From NCBI RefSeq assembly GCF_004337985.1, contig NC_043740.1, forward strand, positions 3,013,616 through 3,077,615: a DNA stretch of 64,000 bases, given 5' to 3'. Shown piece after piece: positions 46,501 through 57,659 of this stretch. Both the position numbers and the translations under genes were made by a program. The first letter of the stretch is position 1. Each line of letters starts with the position of its first letter. Source of the DNA: Pyricularia pennisetigena (taxonomy: Eukaryota > Ascomycota > Sordariomycetes > Magnaporthales > Pyriculariaceae). The notes below the pieces were generated by a model. That model saw only the letters and a program-made list of their open reading frames with translations. It was not told where the DNA came from and did no database searches.

Positions 46501-49500
46501 CCGCAGGTTACGGACTATGATCTAAGCTTGGAATCGTCAAAGGGTCTCCTATTCCAGCTCAACCGCAGCCAGTTTGAGAGACGTGCGGTTGGTGAACCAG
46601 GCATGGCGTCTATACCTTTGGCCAAGCTCAATATACAGCGGCGAGCCCGTCCAGAAATTTCAAGGCTTTATAGAATCCCGCTGTACCCGGGTCTCAAGGA
46701 CCATGAGGACGTCTTGGGCAATCCCAATGTGGTCGGCATGCGCAGGAATCTATTCTGGCTGGAGCATGACCACCAGGAAGACAAAATAGCCGGCCAGAAC
46801 CGGTCGACTTCCAAGACAAATCGGTGGGAGGTCGACATGGTCGTGCCCCTGGTCCGCCATCTGGTGCGTCAGGGTTCGTACTCTCAGTCAGACATTGCCG
46901 TGCTCACGCCATATGCTGGGCAGCTGCGAAATCTACGAAAAGCTCTGAGTAGTGAGTTTGACATCTTTGTGAGTGATCGAGATGAGGAGGCTCTTGCTGC
47001 GGACTCGCATGGGAAGTCCGACTCGGAGGAGGCGACGCATCAAACAGAATGGGACAAGGCGTTTGTTCGAAAATCCTTGGCCGAGACTCTCCGCCTCGCG
47101 ACCGTTGACAATTTCCAGGGAGAAGAGGCCAAGATAATCATCATTTCGCTGGTGCGGAGCAATCCGGAAAACAAGGTCGGTTTCCTGCGAACATCGAATC
47201 GCATCAATGTTCTCCTCAGCCGGGCAAGGTACGGCATGTATATCATTGGGAACAGCGACACCTACCTCGCCTCTGGCGTCCAAATGTGGCGAGATGTGTA
47301 CCAACTCCTCCAAGAGGAAGGAAATGTTGGCCGTGCCATAAGTCTCTGCTGTGATCGTCACAAGGATACACCCATCGAATGCTCCACCCCAGAAGACTTC
47401 CACATCAAGAGCCCTGAGGGTGGCTGCGCTCTTAGGTGCGACAAGCGACTCGAAAGATGCGGGCACCGCTGTATGGCAAAGTGCCACTCAGACAGAATGC
47501 ATCAAGTATGGAACTGCCCCCAGGCGTGCGTCCGAACTCGCCAGACCTGCAGCCATCCTTGCTCCAGGCTCTGTGGTCAAAGTTGCGGGCCCTGCTTGGT
47601 AAAGCTAGATGGAATCCAACTGCCATGCGGCCACGTTATGGACAAAGTGCCTTGCCATAAAACCCAAAACTTGCAGGCGCTGGAGTGCAAGGCTGCTGTA
47701 GAGAAGAAGGTGCCTGGCTGCAAGCACGAGGTTAGAGTTACATGCTCCACGAACGTGGAATCAGGCGCCTTTCACTGCCCAGTCCCATGCCAAGAGCTTC
47801 TCTCGTGCGGTCACGGTTGTCCTGGGGATTGTGGCAGTTGCACGATCAGCGACAACCAAAATGGGGACGTACCAACCAAGTGGCAGCAGCATGCTGCCTG
47901 CTCCGCTATTTGCCAGAGGCCGTTCTCAACATGCAGTCACCAATGCAAGCGGAAGTGTCACGGTGGCGATGACTGTGGACAATGCCGTGATTCCTGCGAA
48001 GTAAGAACCCCCGCTGCCTCTTGAACAGAGATGTCTTGAACTAACGCCGAGCACTAGGTCCGTTGTCCACACTCGGCGTGTGGACTTGAATGCAGTGAAC
48101 CATGCACACCATGTATTGAGCCTTGTATCTGGCACTGCGACCACCAAGGTGCATGCCCCATGCCATGCGCAGCACCTTGCGAGAGACTCCCATGCAACGA
48201 GCGCTGCAGCAAAACTCTCAAGTGCGGCCACCGCTGTCCAAGTGTTTGTGGTGAAGAATGTCGCGAGGGTTGTTGCCACGAGTGTCGGGACAAGGAGGAC
48301 TCTATCGTGGATTACATTGAGTTCAAGACCTACGCTGAAATCGACGTCAACGAGACTCCGATAGTGGTCCTGTCTTGCGGCCACATCTTTACAGCAGAGT
48401 CTTTGGATGGCCATGTTGGCATGCATGACGTCTACGTTGTCAACCAAAAGGGTGAGTATACGGGAGAGAAGGACATTTCCTCTGACCTTGCGAAGCCCGT
48501 ACCTGGCTGCCCGGAGTGTCGTCGGCCCATACTCCAGTTCTCAACGAAGCGGTACAACCGCGTCATCAACCGCGCCGTCATGGACGAGACCACCAAGCGA
48601 CTGTTAGCAAAGGGCCGCACCTTGATAAAAGCCCTCGAGACCGAGTTCTGTAGGATACAGGAAGGCCTCCAAAAGACGCGGGACTGGGTTGTGGCCAGTA
48701 TTGTGACACCCGCCGCTCTCTCAAAAATGCTCAACGGTCGCCACGATGAAGCATTCAAGCTCATCCGTCGAGCCAAGGCCCTCCAAGACGGCACGCGGGC
48801 CGAGAACCAACCTACGAAGAAGCTGGGCGATGCTATCAATCAGACGAAGCGCCTTCAAGGCAGAAAGGACCAAAGCGATGGCCACCGCAGCGCCCAGCAC
48901 GTCTTCACGGTAGAGAAGGAGATCTTCTACAGCGCGGCAATCATAATGTACCAGATGCAAGATGTCAAGCTGCGCGACACGGTGAGCATCAGAAGCCGCG
49001 TCCGCAACCTCGCCGAGTCGGGGCAGGCGGAAGCTGTGCTCAGGAAAGCGACCAGCATCGCCCTCCAAACCTGCGCCAGGCTCGTCAGCGAGAGCATGGC
49101 GGACAAGTTCCCCCGCGCGAGCGTCCAGCTGACGCTGTGCTATGCCAACATGACCAAGGCGCTCGAGGCGCACGCAGGAGGCGGCGACAAGATCGTCGAG
49201 CTTGCCGACACGGCGCGCGCCCTGCTTGGCGCCGCCCGCCGGTTGTGCAACGAGCTGCGCTTCGATGGCGCCCCCGAGCTCGGAGCTGCAGTTGAAGACT
49301 CCCTCCGGCTGTTTGAGGACAGGTACGAGGCCGTCACGGCCAAGGAGCTGGACGATATCAAGTCGGCCATGGTGAGCGGCCCAGGCGGCATCGCGACGCA
49401 CTCTGGGCATTGGTACAAGTGTCAGAATGGTCACCCTGTAAGTCTGTCTCTACAATCGCCGCCATATTTTTTTTTCCCCCTTTCCAATCATTTTATTGTT

Positions 49501-49677
49501 TTGTTGATAGCTGCTAATCACAAAGTGGTCGCCTCCACAAACACCCCCTTATAGTTTGCGATAGGCGAGTGTGGAATGCCCATGGAGCTCGCCCGCTGCC
49601 CAGAATGCGGAGCCAACATTGGTGGTCAGAACCACAGTGCTGTTGCCGGTGTCGAACGAGCTAGTGAGATGGAGTAG
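43595..49677 (+). CDS. sad-3: SF1 helicase with NF-X1 and RZ-type zinc fingers (ZNFX1/Hrr1/SAD-3-like)
   Basis: RNA/DNA helicase of the ZNFX1 family. S. pombe Hrr1 works with an RNA-directed RNA polymerase in heterochromatin RNAi, and Neurospora SAD-3 is needed for meiotic silencing of unpaired DNA; orthology here is inferred from architecture. Exons 43595-45598, 45673-48000, 48058-49437, 49555-49677, all phase 0, 1944 aa. Starts with a Gly/Arg-rich RNA-binding-like segment (MAPGRNRGSGRGRGRGHAW). Walker A is QGPPGTGKSYVG (about residue 639) and Walker B VICEEAAEVL (about 912); the C-terminal helicase lobe shows ATVDNFQGEEAKIIIISLVR and GFLRTSNRINVLLSRARYGM. A Cys/His array of NF-X1 type covers about 1240-1480. 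After a helical region, the last exons encode an RZ finger: HWYKCQNGHP|FAIGECGMPM and RCPECG. The symbol is given as the likely Neurospora counterpart. Confidence 0.9.
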
Positions 49678-49787
49678 ACTGTTTTAGATGGGGGGGCTCT
49701 TAGACCTAATATCCCGGTTCTGTTTTAGCTTTTTTTTTTTTTTTTCGGTTTTCTGCAGCATCCTGTAAACCTACCCCTTTTGCTGTG

Positions 49788-49833
<46 letters not shown>

Positions 49834-50437
49834 CCCGATGGCATGAGAGATTGGAGAAAGAGTCAGTGGCTGAACCTTAGCGTGCGTTGTGCCTCGTCTA
49901 GCCTTGCGCCTATCCTTCTCTGTGGGTTTGTATCCTCGGTGTAATAGTGGTTCGAGCCAGGCTGTGGTGTCATAAACTTTGATTGACAGTAACAATGGCG
50001 TGTATTGTGGGTAGCCGACAAAGAGGAGAACGACTCTCAACTCACAATCAATCACACTGCCAAGTCTGTATGCATATGCGAGTAAATCGTACAACGTACA
50101 TCTATTTTTCACTGGCTCGTTACTAGGCAAAGTCCTGTCCCAATCATAGCCAAAACCCGATGAACGGGTGGCTTGGGGTATCGAAAAAAACAAAGTTTCA
50201 CCATGGACGAACGCCGACCAAATACAAGATCAATAATGACATGGCAAACCAGCCACAACCGCCCTTTCCATTCCCCCCCGCCAAAGGCCGCTATTTTTGA
50301 AGAAACGCCATAATTCGCACGCCAAATATTCCAAAAAAATGAAGACAGAGAGCAAATAATACTAAAGCCAAATGCGGTATATATGCAAGATAGGAATCCA
50401 AAGACACAGGCTCACGGTGCCCCCTGATAGATAGGGA
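49678..50437. other. Intergenic between convergent helicase and bZIP genes, with T44 tract
   Basis: About 0.76 kb. A run of 44 T (49790-49833), a shorter T run (about 49731-49745) and otherwise unremarkable sequence. No coding frame apart from those created by the T run. Confidence 0.6.
49783..49929 (-). repeat. Possible short retroposed insertion: A44 tail and 10-bp flanking direct repeat
   Basis: Read on the minus strand, about 86 bases (49919-49834) are followed by a 44-A tract (49833-49790). The same 10 bases, CTGTGGGTTT on the plus strand, occur at 49783-49792 and 49920-49929, flanking the unit as a target-site duplication would. Three of the ten bases overlap the homopolymer, so only seven are independent. 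No SINE or gene homology recognised. Confidence 0.3.
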
Positions 50438-52198
50438 TCATCCCGTAAAGTCATCTGCCTCGTGTTCCTCTGGCGATGCTACGAGCTTCTTCTTTTCAGC
50501 CTTGGGGCTTTTGTCACCATCACCAGCCTGCTGCTTTGCGCTGAACTCCTTCCAGAGTTTGGCGATATCCTCATTGCCGTCGTTCTTCTCCATTATGAGG
50601 TTCTTCAGCCACTTGTTTTCTGTTTCGAGCTGGTTGATACGCCCTTCGAGAGCGTTGACCTTGTCGTTCATCTCTTTGGCGCTCTTCTCAAGCGCCTGCT
50701 CACGCTGCTTCTTCTTGACGCGGAAGCGCGCAGAGGCGGCCGTGTTGCGACGACGCTTGTCCTCTTCGGCAGCGAGGCGCGATGCCTCATCCTGGCTCGT
50801 CGGCCTAGTCTGCTCTGTTGGCGGCCGGGCCTTGGTGGACGAGGCTGCTAACCTAGGCTGTTGCTGTTGGGCAGCATACGCATTTGGTTGCGGCGGCAGC
50901 GGCCTTTGTGCAGGTGGGGCCATGGCATAAGTCTGTTGTGGGTTTTGTTGGATGGACTGCAGGCTGCTCAGGGGCTCCGGATAGCTGTGCATTGTTGATG
51001 ATGCATATGGGCCGCCAAAGTCGGAAAAGTTAAGGTCGCCTGCGCGCATGGTCATTTTGTGTCAGCAAAAGTATATTGCAGCCGCAATGGATAGGCATCT
51101 CAGGGAGGAACGTGAACGGTATTGCGACAGCGACAGCGACTACATAAAAAGCATGGCGACGCCGAGCGTCCCATATGGTAGTAACCCTATGGGTGAGAAA
51201 AGGCAGGGCTAGGTGCAGAAAGTTACACACGTTGACAAGCTCCCCAGATGGCTGTAAGCACACCCGGGGCCAATGCCGTTGATGGATGCTTGTTTCTGAG
51301 GGGCGGACTGGGCATTCCCGACTTGGTGTGTGGTGCATTGCTCAATCACGGGATATGGCGCCATCGGAATTGCACCATAGATGCATGGTCCCCCGCCAAT
51401 TGCCGCTGACAAATTCCCCACACAGCACATGTGTGCAACCCCAATATGGCCAAAAGTTCAGCCATACATAAATGATGCCTCGCGGAACTAGCCTGCACGA
51501 ACGCTTTCATTGCTCACTCGAGCGTTGGAGATGGCTGCAAGAAGTGGGGGTTAAATCCAAGTCCCCGTTAAGGGACGTGCGTGATGGGCATAGAGAGGGG
51601 GGGAGAGAGAAAGAGCGCGCGAGGGATGAAGCTGGGGCTGTCGTCCCAACTGAACCCTTGATTGCCTTGATTGCTAGGCACTCATCCTCTGTGATCGTTC
51701 CAAAAAAGAAAAAGAAAAAGAAAAAAAGCAATTCAAAAATGCCCGTGACCCTGTCACAAGGCCGTCCTTTAAAAGAATGGGCAACGGGTAGATCTTATGG
51801 GGCCGACGTGCGGGAGTGAAACGGATTACCACCAAAACATAGGTGTAACCTCAAATGCAGGAAAACGGTCGAAAGAATCCCATGCACTAACCTGACATAA
51901 AGTCCATGCTGCTAAAGTCGTCCATCGTCGTTGTTGATGCGGCCGCCGACATGGGCTGTTGTGTCTCGCTCGGGCTGACTGTGCTCGGCGGTGTATCTTT
52001 GTGCGGTTGCGACTGGTAGTCGGTGTTCTCTCCCGTCTCGAAATCGAAGAATTGTGTGTTTGTGAACATCATGAGATCTTCATCTAGGCTTCCTCCAAAG
52101 CTGTCGGCCGACGCAGCCGGGGTTGCCGGTTGGATTGTGTTCAGTTCTCGCAGGTATTGAGCGACATTGGGCGCTCGACGCCCGTTGTATCCTGCCAT
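50438..52198 (-). CDS. cys-3: bZIP transcription factor, CYS-3/MetR-like (sulfur regulation)
   Basis: Predicted activator of sulfur-assimilation genes (Neurospora CYS-3, Aspergillus MetR). Exon 1 52198-51892, intron of 852 nt, exon 2 51039-50438; 302 aa. Exon 1 encodes MAGYNGRRAPNVAQYLRELN and MMFTNTQFFDFETGE, an N-terminal signature of this family. Exon 2 has a Gln/Pro-rich stretch and then the DNA-binding region RRRNTAASARFRVKKKQREQ (about 195-214) leading into the zipper, ALEKSAKEMNDKVNALEGRI and NQLETENKWLKNLIMEKN. The tail is charged (DKSPKAEKKK). Spelling of the basic region (NTAASARFRxKKKQRE) distinguishes it from CPC-1/GCN4 types. The 852-nt intron is far longer than others here and ends with two in-frame ATGs (51055 and 51049), so a 205-residue isoform retaining the whole bZIP is possible. 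Known control is by sulfur status with SCF-mediated turnover; nothing in the DNA proves it here. Confidence 0.88.
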
Positions 52199-54597
52199 CG
52201 TTTCAAACGTCTTTCCAGGGTTGCTTTTCTCGTGCTGCTTCGTTCTTTGTTGGCAGCAATTAGGCCCTTCAGCGGTGGGCGTCGCTTTAGTTCGGTCGGT
52301 TCAACGCAACGCGTTCGACTCGAAGTTTCGATCTAGGCGGGCCTGATATTGGCAAAGTGGTTCTAGACTAAATGGAATGTTTGCCGTGTAGCGGTCTTTG
52401 GGGGGAATGGTTTATTTTGAGGGGGAAGTTGGTCTGGGGAATGAGTTGGTGGTAAGTGGAGGATGGGAAGGGGCGTGGTTATCAGCGCGAGTCACCACCA
52501 CATCACTGCAGTGGGTTGTATGGGCGAGGCAAAAAAGAAGAAAAAAAAAAAAAGTTGTATGAAGCGGGGCGCGGGATGTGAGTGGGTACTGCTTTGTCGC
52601 TTGGATCGGTTGCTTTGGCGGCACTTTTACGGCGATGTTCGGTCCAAGATGGATACTATTCTTGTTTTACAAGGAGTGCCAAGTGAGACCCGATTTATTG
52701 ACTTCTCTATGCGCGAATTGGGTTGACTGTTGAAGAAGATTGGAAATACTTGACAGTTAAATCCATGCTACCAGTAAGGACCTACAGTAGTAGGCTTGTT
52801 TGGTAGGCACATGCAATGCAGACAAGAGCGAACGCTAGAGAGAAAAAGCAGGGCTTCTTGTTTCCACTAGACCGGTTCTGCGCGGCTGCTTAGAAATCTG
52901 GCTGCCAGCAAAAACAGAGGACCCCCACCTCAGCCTGTCGCTTCATAGTAATCCCGCATGCAGGGTGGGATGACGCTCTAAACGGGTCATCATTTCAAAG
53001 CCCGCCGTTCCAACCAATTGAACGTCACTATTACACCTGACCCCATCTGAACACTCGGGGAAATAAACACACATGTTACCACATGAAGGATCTAGGCCCC
53101 GTCATGCGTACCTTCTACTGACTGAAGTTAGAAGCCCACCTACTTTATTGCATGGTTCGTAGATCTCAAAAGCCAGAGGTGTGTACCTGTCAACTGTAAA
53201 TTCTCTTTAGCAAAATTGTTCTGCGCAGAAAACTTTATCTGCGCGAATTTCGATTCGAACTTTACCACAGCGAGAAGTAGATACACATTTCAGGGACAAT
53301 TGGCTTCAACTCAATTCCATTTGCCCGACGATGAGATGGACCCTTGTATTGCCAACCGAGTGGGTTTCCTTTGGCTCTGGTGTTAGGGTCACTTGGGTCA
53401 TTGACAGGGATGACCCCGCACCTCTGCCTGATTGGGTTTGTAATCTGTCAGGTTGCTTGCTGTTATTCTTCCTTTTCCGCTGGTTTATAGGACCTGCAGA
53501 AAGAACATGAGGAGGTTGCATGCATCTGTGCATTTATTAATTCATTTAACTCATTAAACCTTGCAAGCCATGGTCCTGTGGTGGTTCTGAGTTGCAGCGA
53601 GAAACAAAGCACCCGATTCCTCCCGATTGCTTGTGACTGCCGTAGCAAGCTTAGTAAAGCTTGCGCAACGTTGGGTGCCCCTCAAATAATTCTCGCATAT
53701 ACCTTCCTCTAACGGATCTTTTACATCAACGCTCACAATTCTTCACTCGTCGGAGCCGAGGCCCCCACTTTTATCGGCCCTGATTCTGGGTGGACACGAT
53801 CATCCAGTTTACATCGTTGAATATGTGCACCGATCGCTACTATATATGTATCTGACCGATGTATGAGATGTATAATACAAACGAACAAAAAGGTCTCTCA
53901 CTCCGCATCCCAACGGGAGCCCCACCATAAACACACTTGAATCCGAGCTTGCCGGAAAATGCGATCGCAGTGATTCACCATGCGTTGGCGATGCGTCACA
54001 CATCGTCGATCGCTCGGCATTAGGCTGGGGCCAGGACAAACCTATATTAATTGGGTTGGACTATTTTAGGGTTACCTCAGTAGATTTCAAACAAACAAAG
54101 TTGAAATAGGAAACAAAAGGAGAAGCACATGTCAATGCAGCATAAAAATCCCGACCGGGCATTACTACTATTTAAAGTTGACCAAAAAAAAAAGGTACCT
54201 TACTTGAGGTCCCACTGTCATGTCACATGATGGGAATCCTACTTGCAGGCCAACCGAATCGGGTTAGCGCACGGAGCGCCGTCCTCGGAGCCAAAACCCG
54301 GGCTGGACGCGTTTCATGTCAATCACGTCGCGTCCGAACGGAAACGAAAATAAAACGTAGTTGCCTGTAATATCGGAAGACCAAAACTGCTGGGAATAGA
54401 ATAGCTCGCCAGACTCATCAAGTAATCGGATCTTGACATACTGGGTACCTATGCTATCTGCATTAGTTCCCCCCACCCAGCTCTTGACATATCAGGTCTG
54501 ATGGGAATCACAGCTGGGGCGTCGCTTTAGGTAAATCTCTAGGCTAATCCGCTTGACGCTGCTGGGCCGCCAAGCCCGTGTGGATAACTGCCTGAAG
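52199..54597. other. 2.4-kb divergent intergenic region between the bZIP and CHL4 genes
   Basis: Holds both promoters. Features: an A13 run (about 52541-52553) in the bZIP upstream region, one ACGCGT at 54307-54312, and an exon-like minus-strand frame at 54264-54476 discussed under findings. No other coding frame supported. Confidence 0.5.
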
Positions 54598-56100
54598 ATG
54601 GCGTCCATCTCAGTTCCCACGACGGCCCAGCTCTCGGGATCACTGCGGCTGCCACCGAGCCACGCGGTAACTAAAAAGCTCATCTCCCGCCTCTCGCGGA
54701 AGTCCCTTGTAGAGCTCGCCCTCTCGTGGTTGGCTCAGTCGTCCGACGCTTCATGTGCTCCCTACCTCAGCCCACAGGACCACGACGAAAGCATGTACGA
54801 GGCGTCGCAGTCCCTCGAGGCCCTGCGCGACATCTACAGCAGCATGCTCGAGTCCGGAAACAAGGGTAGCAAGCAGGAGGTCGTGGATCGCATCCTCGAA
54901 GGCGACTGGAGGATGGGCTTGACGCTGCACCAGCTCGCCATGGCGGATATGCAGCACCTCCACGACCGCCCCCTTTCGCTGCGCTGGACCGCGTTTCGGA
55001 CAGTCGCGCTCAAGATCAGGGATGCGCACGGCGACGACGGGGAGCTGGCGATCGAGGTGGACAAGGAAAGCCTGGTCGTGCCGAGGTTCCACCCGACCAC
55101 GTTCCTGAGGAACCTCCAGGCCCAGCTGCCACCCGACGTCAAGACGCACTGCGCATTCGAGCGCCACAAGGATCTTCCCATCCTGCTCTTGAGGATATTC
55201 ATCTTTGATTCGCCCTACGGCACGAACCTAGTCGCCGGCGACTCGATCCCGCCAAACTTTGACGCTTCCAGGACCGTCTACCTTGCCTTCCCGGATGCGT
55301 CTCCGTATGTCTATATCAGTAACGCCGCGACGGTTGCGGGCAGTGTTTCCAACAGCGACGCAAAGAGCCTGCGGGCCATGGTTGTCGAGAGCGTCCCCAA
55401 TGCGCTGTCGAGGCCCGGGGAGCGGTATACGCTCAAGTCGACGAGCCTGGTAACCAAAAACCTGTCGGAATTGGTCGAAAGGAGAGGTGGCGGTCGTGCC
55501 AACGCGGCCGGTGGCGGCTGGGCATTTTACGCCGACTCACGGAGGAAGGAGAGCCCATTGGACGTCAACTTGCCGACACCGCCGCTTTCAGACGAGGATG
55601 CGGACGGCGGGGAGACGAAGAGAAAGGCCGGATGGGAATCCGAGGAACAAAAGGCACAGAAGAGGCAGAGATTGGTCGCGCTGGCGAGGTTTGGAGAGTC
55701 GGCCAACATTGACGACGGCTTAGGGGTCGAGAGGGTGGACGTCGTGATCGAGGACCCTTTCCCGGATGCAGCAGCTAGTGGCTCCGATGTGCGACCTTTG
55801 CAAGCAGGCAATAGTAAACCCGACCGCCGACGGAGCACGCTTGATGCGGCACTCCAGCGAGAGGCGGAACTGCGCGATGAAGAGGAAGACGCATCGGTCG
55901 ACGTGGGCACACCGAAATGGTGCCCAAGGATCAAACTGACCTTCCAAGGGTCACACGTTTTCGCAGGCATAAGGCAACTGGTGGAGGCGGGTGCCATTGA
56001 TGGGGAACGGATGCCTGGTTGGATGACGGGCGAGGAAGGTGTCACGATCGGGGCTGTGAAATACGGTCGTATAAGAGGGCACAAAGGGTCAGGTCTATGA
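54598..56100 (+). CDS. chl4: Kinetochore protein CHL4/Mis15 (CENP-N family)
   Basis: Inner-kinetochore (CCAN/Ctf19) protein that pairs with Iml3/CENP-L and helps recognise CENP-A nucleosomes. Intronless, 500 aa from the ATG at 54598 (MASISVPTTAQLSGSL). Family features: the N-terminal PYRIN-like region SHAVTKKLISRLSRKSLVEL, ALSWLAQS, followed by RILEGDWRMGLTLHQLAMAD and the Chl4 core (LPPDVKTHCAFERHKDLPIL, LLRIFIFDSPYG). After a Pro/Asp-rich variable linker (about 345-450) the conserved C-terminus returns: WCPRIKLTFQGSHVFAGIRQ, LVEAGAIDGERMPGWMTGEE, GVTIGAVKYGRIRG. Length is in the normal range. The frame is open further upstream but without ATG. Ends only 128 nt from the convergent TatD gene. 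Confidence 0.92.
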   Translation: MASISVPTTAQLSGSLRLPPSHAVTKKLISRLSRKSLVELALSWLAQSSDASCAPYLSPQDHDESMYEASQSLEALRDIYSSMLESGNKGSKQEVVDRILEGDWRMGLTLHQLAMADMQHLHDRPLSLRWTAFRTVALKIRDAHGDDGELAIEVDKESLVVPRFHPTTFLRNLQAQLPPDVKTHCAFERHKDLPILLLRIFIFDSPYGTNLVAGDSIPPNFDASRTVYLAFPDASPYVYISNAATVAGSVSNSDAKSLRAMVVESVPNALSRPGERYTLKSTSLVTKNLSELVERRGGGRANAAGGGWAFYADSRRKESPLDVNLPTPPLSDEDADGGETKRKAGWESEEQKAQKRQRLVALARFGESANIDDGLGVERVDVVIEDPFPDAAASGSDVRPLQAGNSKPDRRRSTLDAALQREAELRDEEEDASVDVGTPKWCPRIKLTFQGSHVFAGIRQLVEAGAIDGERMPGWMTGEEGVTIGAVKYGRIRGHKGSGL

Positions 56101-56228
56101 CGGCCCGCGGGTTTTCCTTGATTTTGATGATTTTGTTTATCATGACAGCAAGGAGTTGGGGATTATTTTGGACTTTTTTTGATTATGGATACCCGTAGGC
56201 ATGATGGCTCTGAATGTATTTCTTATGT

Positions 56229-57659
56229 CTATGCATCTACTTTAAACACCTTGATTGTGTTGGCCCAGGCAGCTTCTGCAACCTCCTCAACAGAAACGCC
56301 CTTGATTCCCGCCACGATCGTTGCTATCCTCTCAATGGTACACGGCTCGTTGCGGCTCTTCACCATGCAACCCTCCTCCCACTTTTCCTTTTTTACTGAC
56401 TTGAAACGTTCAGGTACCTCGGATGGTTTCTTCTGCCCCTTTTTGCTAGGTTGCTGCTGTTGCTTTGGCTTCTTCTGTCTTGTTTGTTTTGCGTCCCCGT
56501 TTGCTGACTCTGTTGGCGTGTCCGTCGCGGAGGATTGCGAGTTTCCTTGCCCCCTCGTTGCAGTGGCCGCAGCAGCGTCAGCGACGGCAGAAGTAGCAAC
56601 AGCAGTGGCGGCGGCCGCCGCCTGCTCATCTTCTGCTGCTTTTCGTTTTGCATCCTCCACCAAATACTTCCAGCCCTCATGGCTGGGTCGGACCTCACAC
56701 CACGGCCCGTCGGTCTCGATCATGATCCTGTCCAGCCTAATCTCACGAACCACGTCGCAATTCTCCGCCGTCTTGAAGCTGCACCCGTTGATACCAATGT
56801 ACAGCCCCAGGTCCATGAGCTCCCGCGCTTCCTCCGCCGTGCCGGTAAAGCTGTGCACAACGCCACCGCGCGCGAGACCTGCCAGGTCGTTTCCGAACTT
56901 TTCCTTGAGCAGGGAGACAAAATCAGTGTGCGCAGCCCGTGAGTGCAGGAAGAGAGGAAGCTCAAGCTTATCCTTCTGCAGCGCGACGACCAGGTCGAGC
57001 TGGTGCGAAAAGGAGTGCAGTTGCAACTTCTTGGGGCAGTAGTGCAGCCTGTCGTAGTCGAGGCCGAATTCGCCAAAGGCGACCAGTCCCGGGCCAGCCG
57101 AGCGGACTAGGGCGTCGAGGTCCGCGACGATCTGCTTCGTCTTTTGCAGATCGGGGGTTCCCTCATCGTCAGCGGACACGGGCTTCTCCGGATCCGGATC
57201 GCAAGCCGCCGTGTGCTCCTCGTCCTCAGCCTCGTGGTGGTGAGGGTGGGTGGCGCCAAAGATGGCGCTGCTGCACGGGTGGACGCCCGCCGTGGAGTAG
57301 ACGGTGCCGGGGAACTCCTTTGTGAGCTTCAGGGCGTCTCTGGAGCTCCTGAAGCTCGAGCCCGTGACTATGAGCTTGGTGCAGCCGACATCCTTGGCGC
57401 GCTGGACAACGGCGACTAGGTCGTCCGGGTGACGTTGTTTGCCGCCGTAGCGACCACGGAAGATGGGGTCTGCCAAGTTGATTCCAATCTACAAAACCAC
57501 TAGTGCATCAGTGACTCATTCAACTAGTCACTTGTTCGTTCTGTCCTTTGTTTGTTTGTGTTTGCTTGTTATGTTTTAATTGGCGCTTACATCAATATAT
57601 CTCGGCTGGTACGTCGGTTTTCCATTCCTAACTCCGAGGTCGGGTGAGTCGGTGGCCAT
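56229..57659 (-). CDS. TatD-type metal-dependent hydrolase/nuclease
   Basis: TatD/TATDN1-family enzyme, a TIM-barrel 3'-5' exonuclease and apurinic endonuclease implicated in DNA repair and apoptotic DNA degradation in yeast. Exon 1 57659-57591 (23 codons), exon 2 57488-56229; 442 aa. The intron falls in the first strand: YQPRYID|IGINLADPIFRG. Expected metal-site motifs are present: GVHPCSS, FGEFGLDYDRLHYCPK, PLFLHSRAAHTDF, GGVVHSFTGTAEEA and MIETDGPWCEVRPSHEGW. As in TATDN1-type enzymes, the N-terminal HxH of bacterial TatD reads NLAD. Two low-complexity inserts are unusual: a His/Glu/Asp-rich loop (HPHHHEAEDEEHTAACDPD) and an Ala/Thr/Lys/Gln-rich stretch of ~95 residues before the last conserved block (IATIVAGIKGVSVEEVAEAA). 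Divergent from RNR1 with 932 nt between starts. Confidence 0.92.

Noticed and set aside
49940..49965. Second B-box-like string GGTTCGAGCCA on the plus strand
   Set aside because: T-stem bases do not pair and no cloverleaf can be folded around it.
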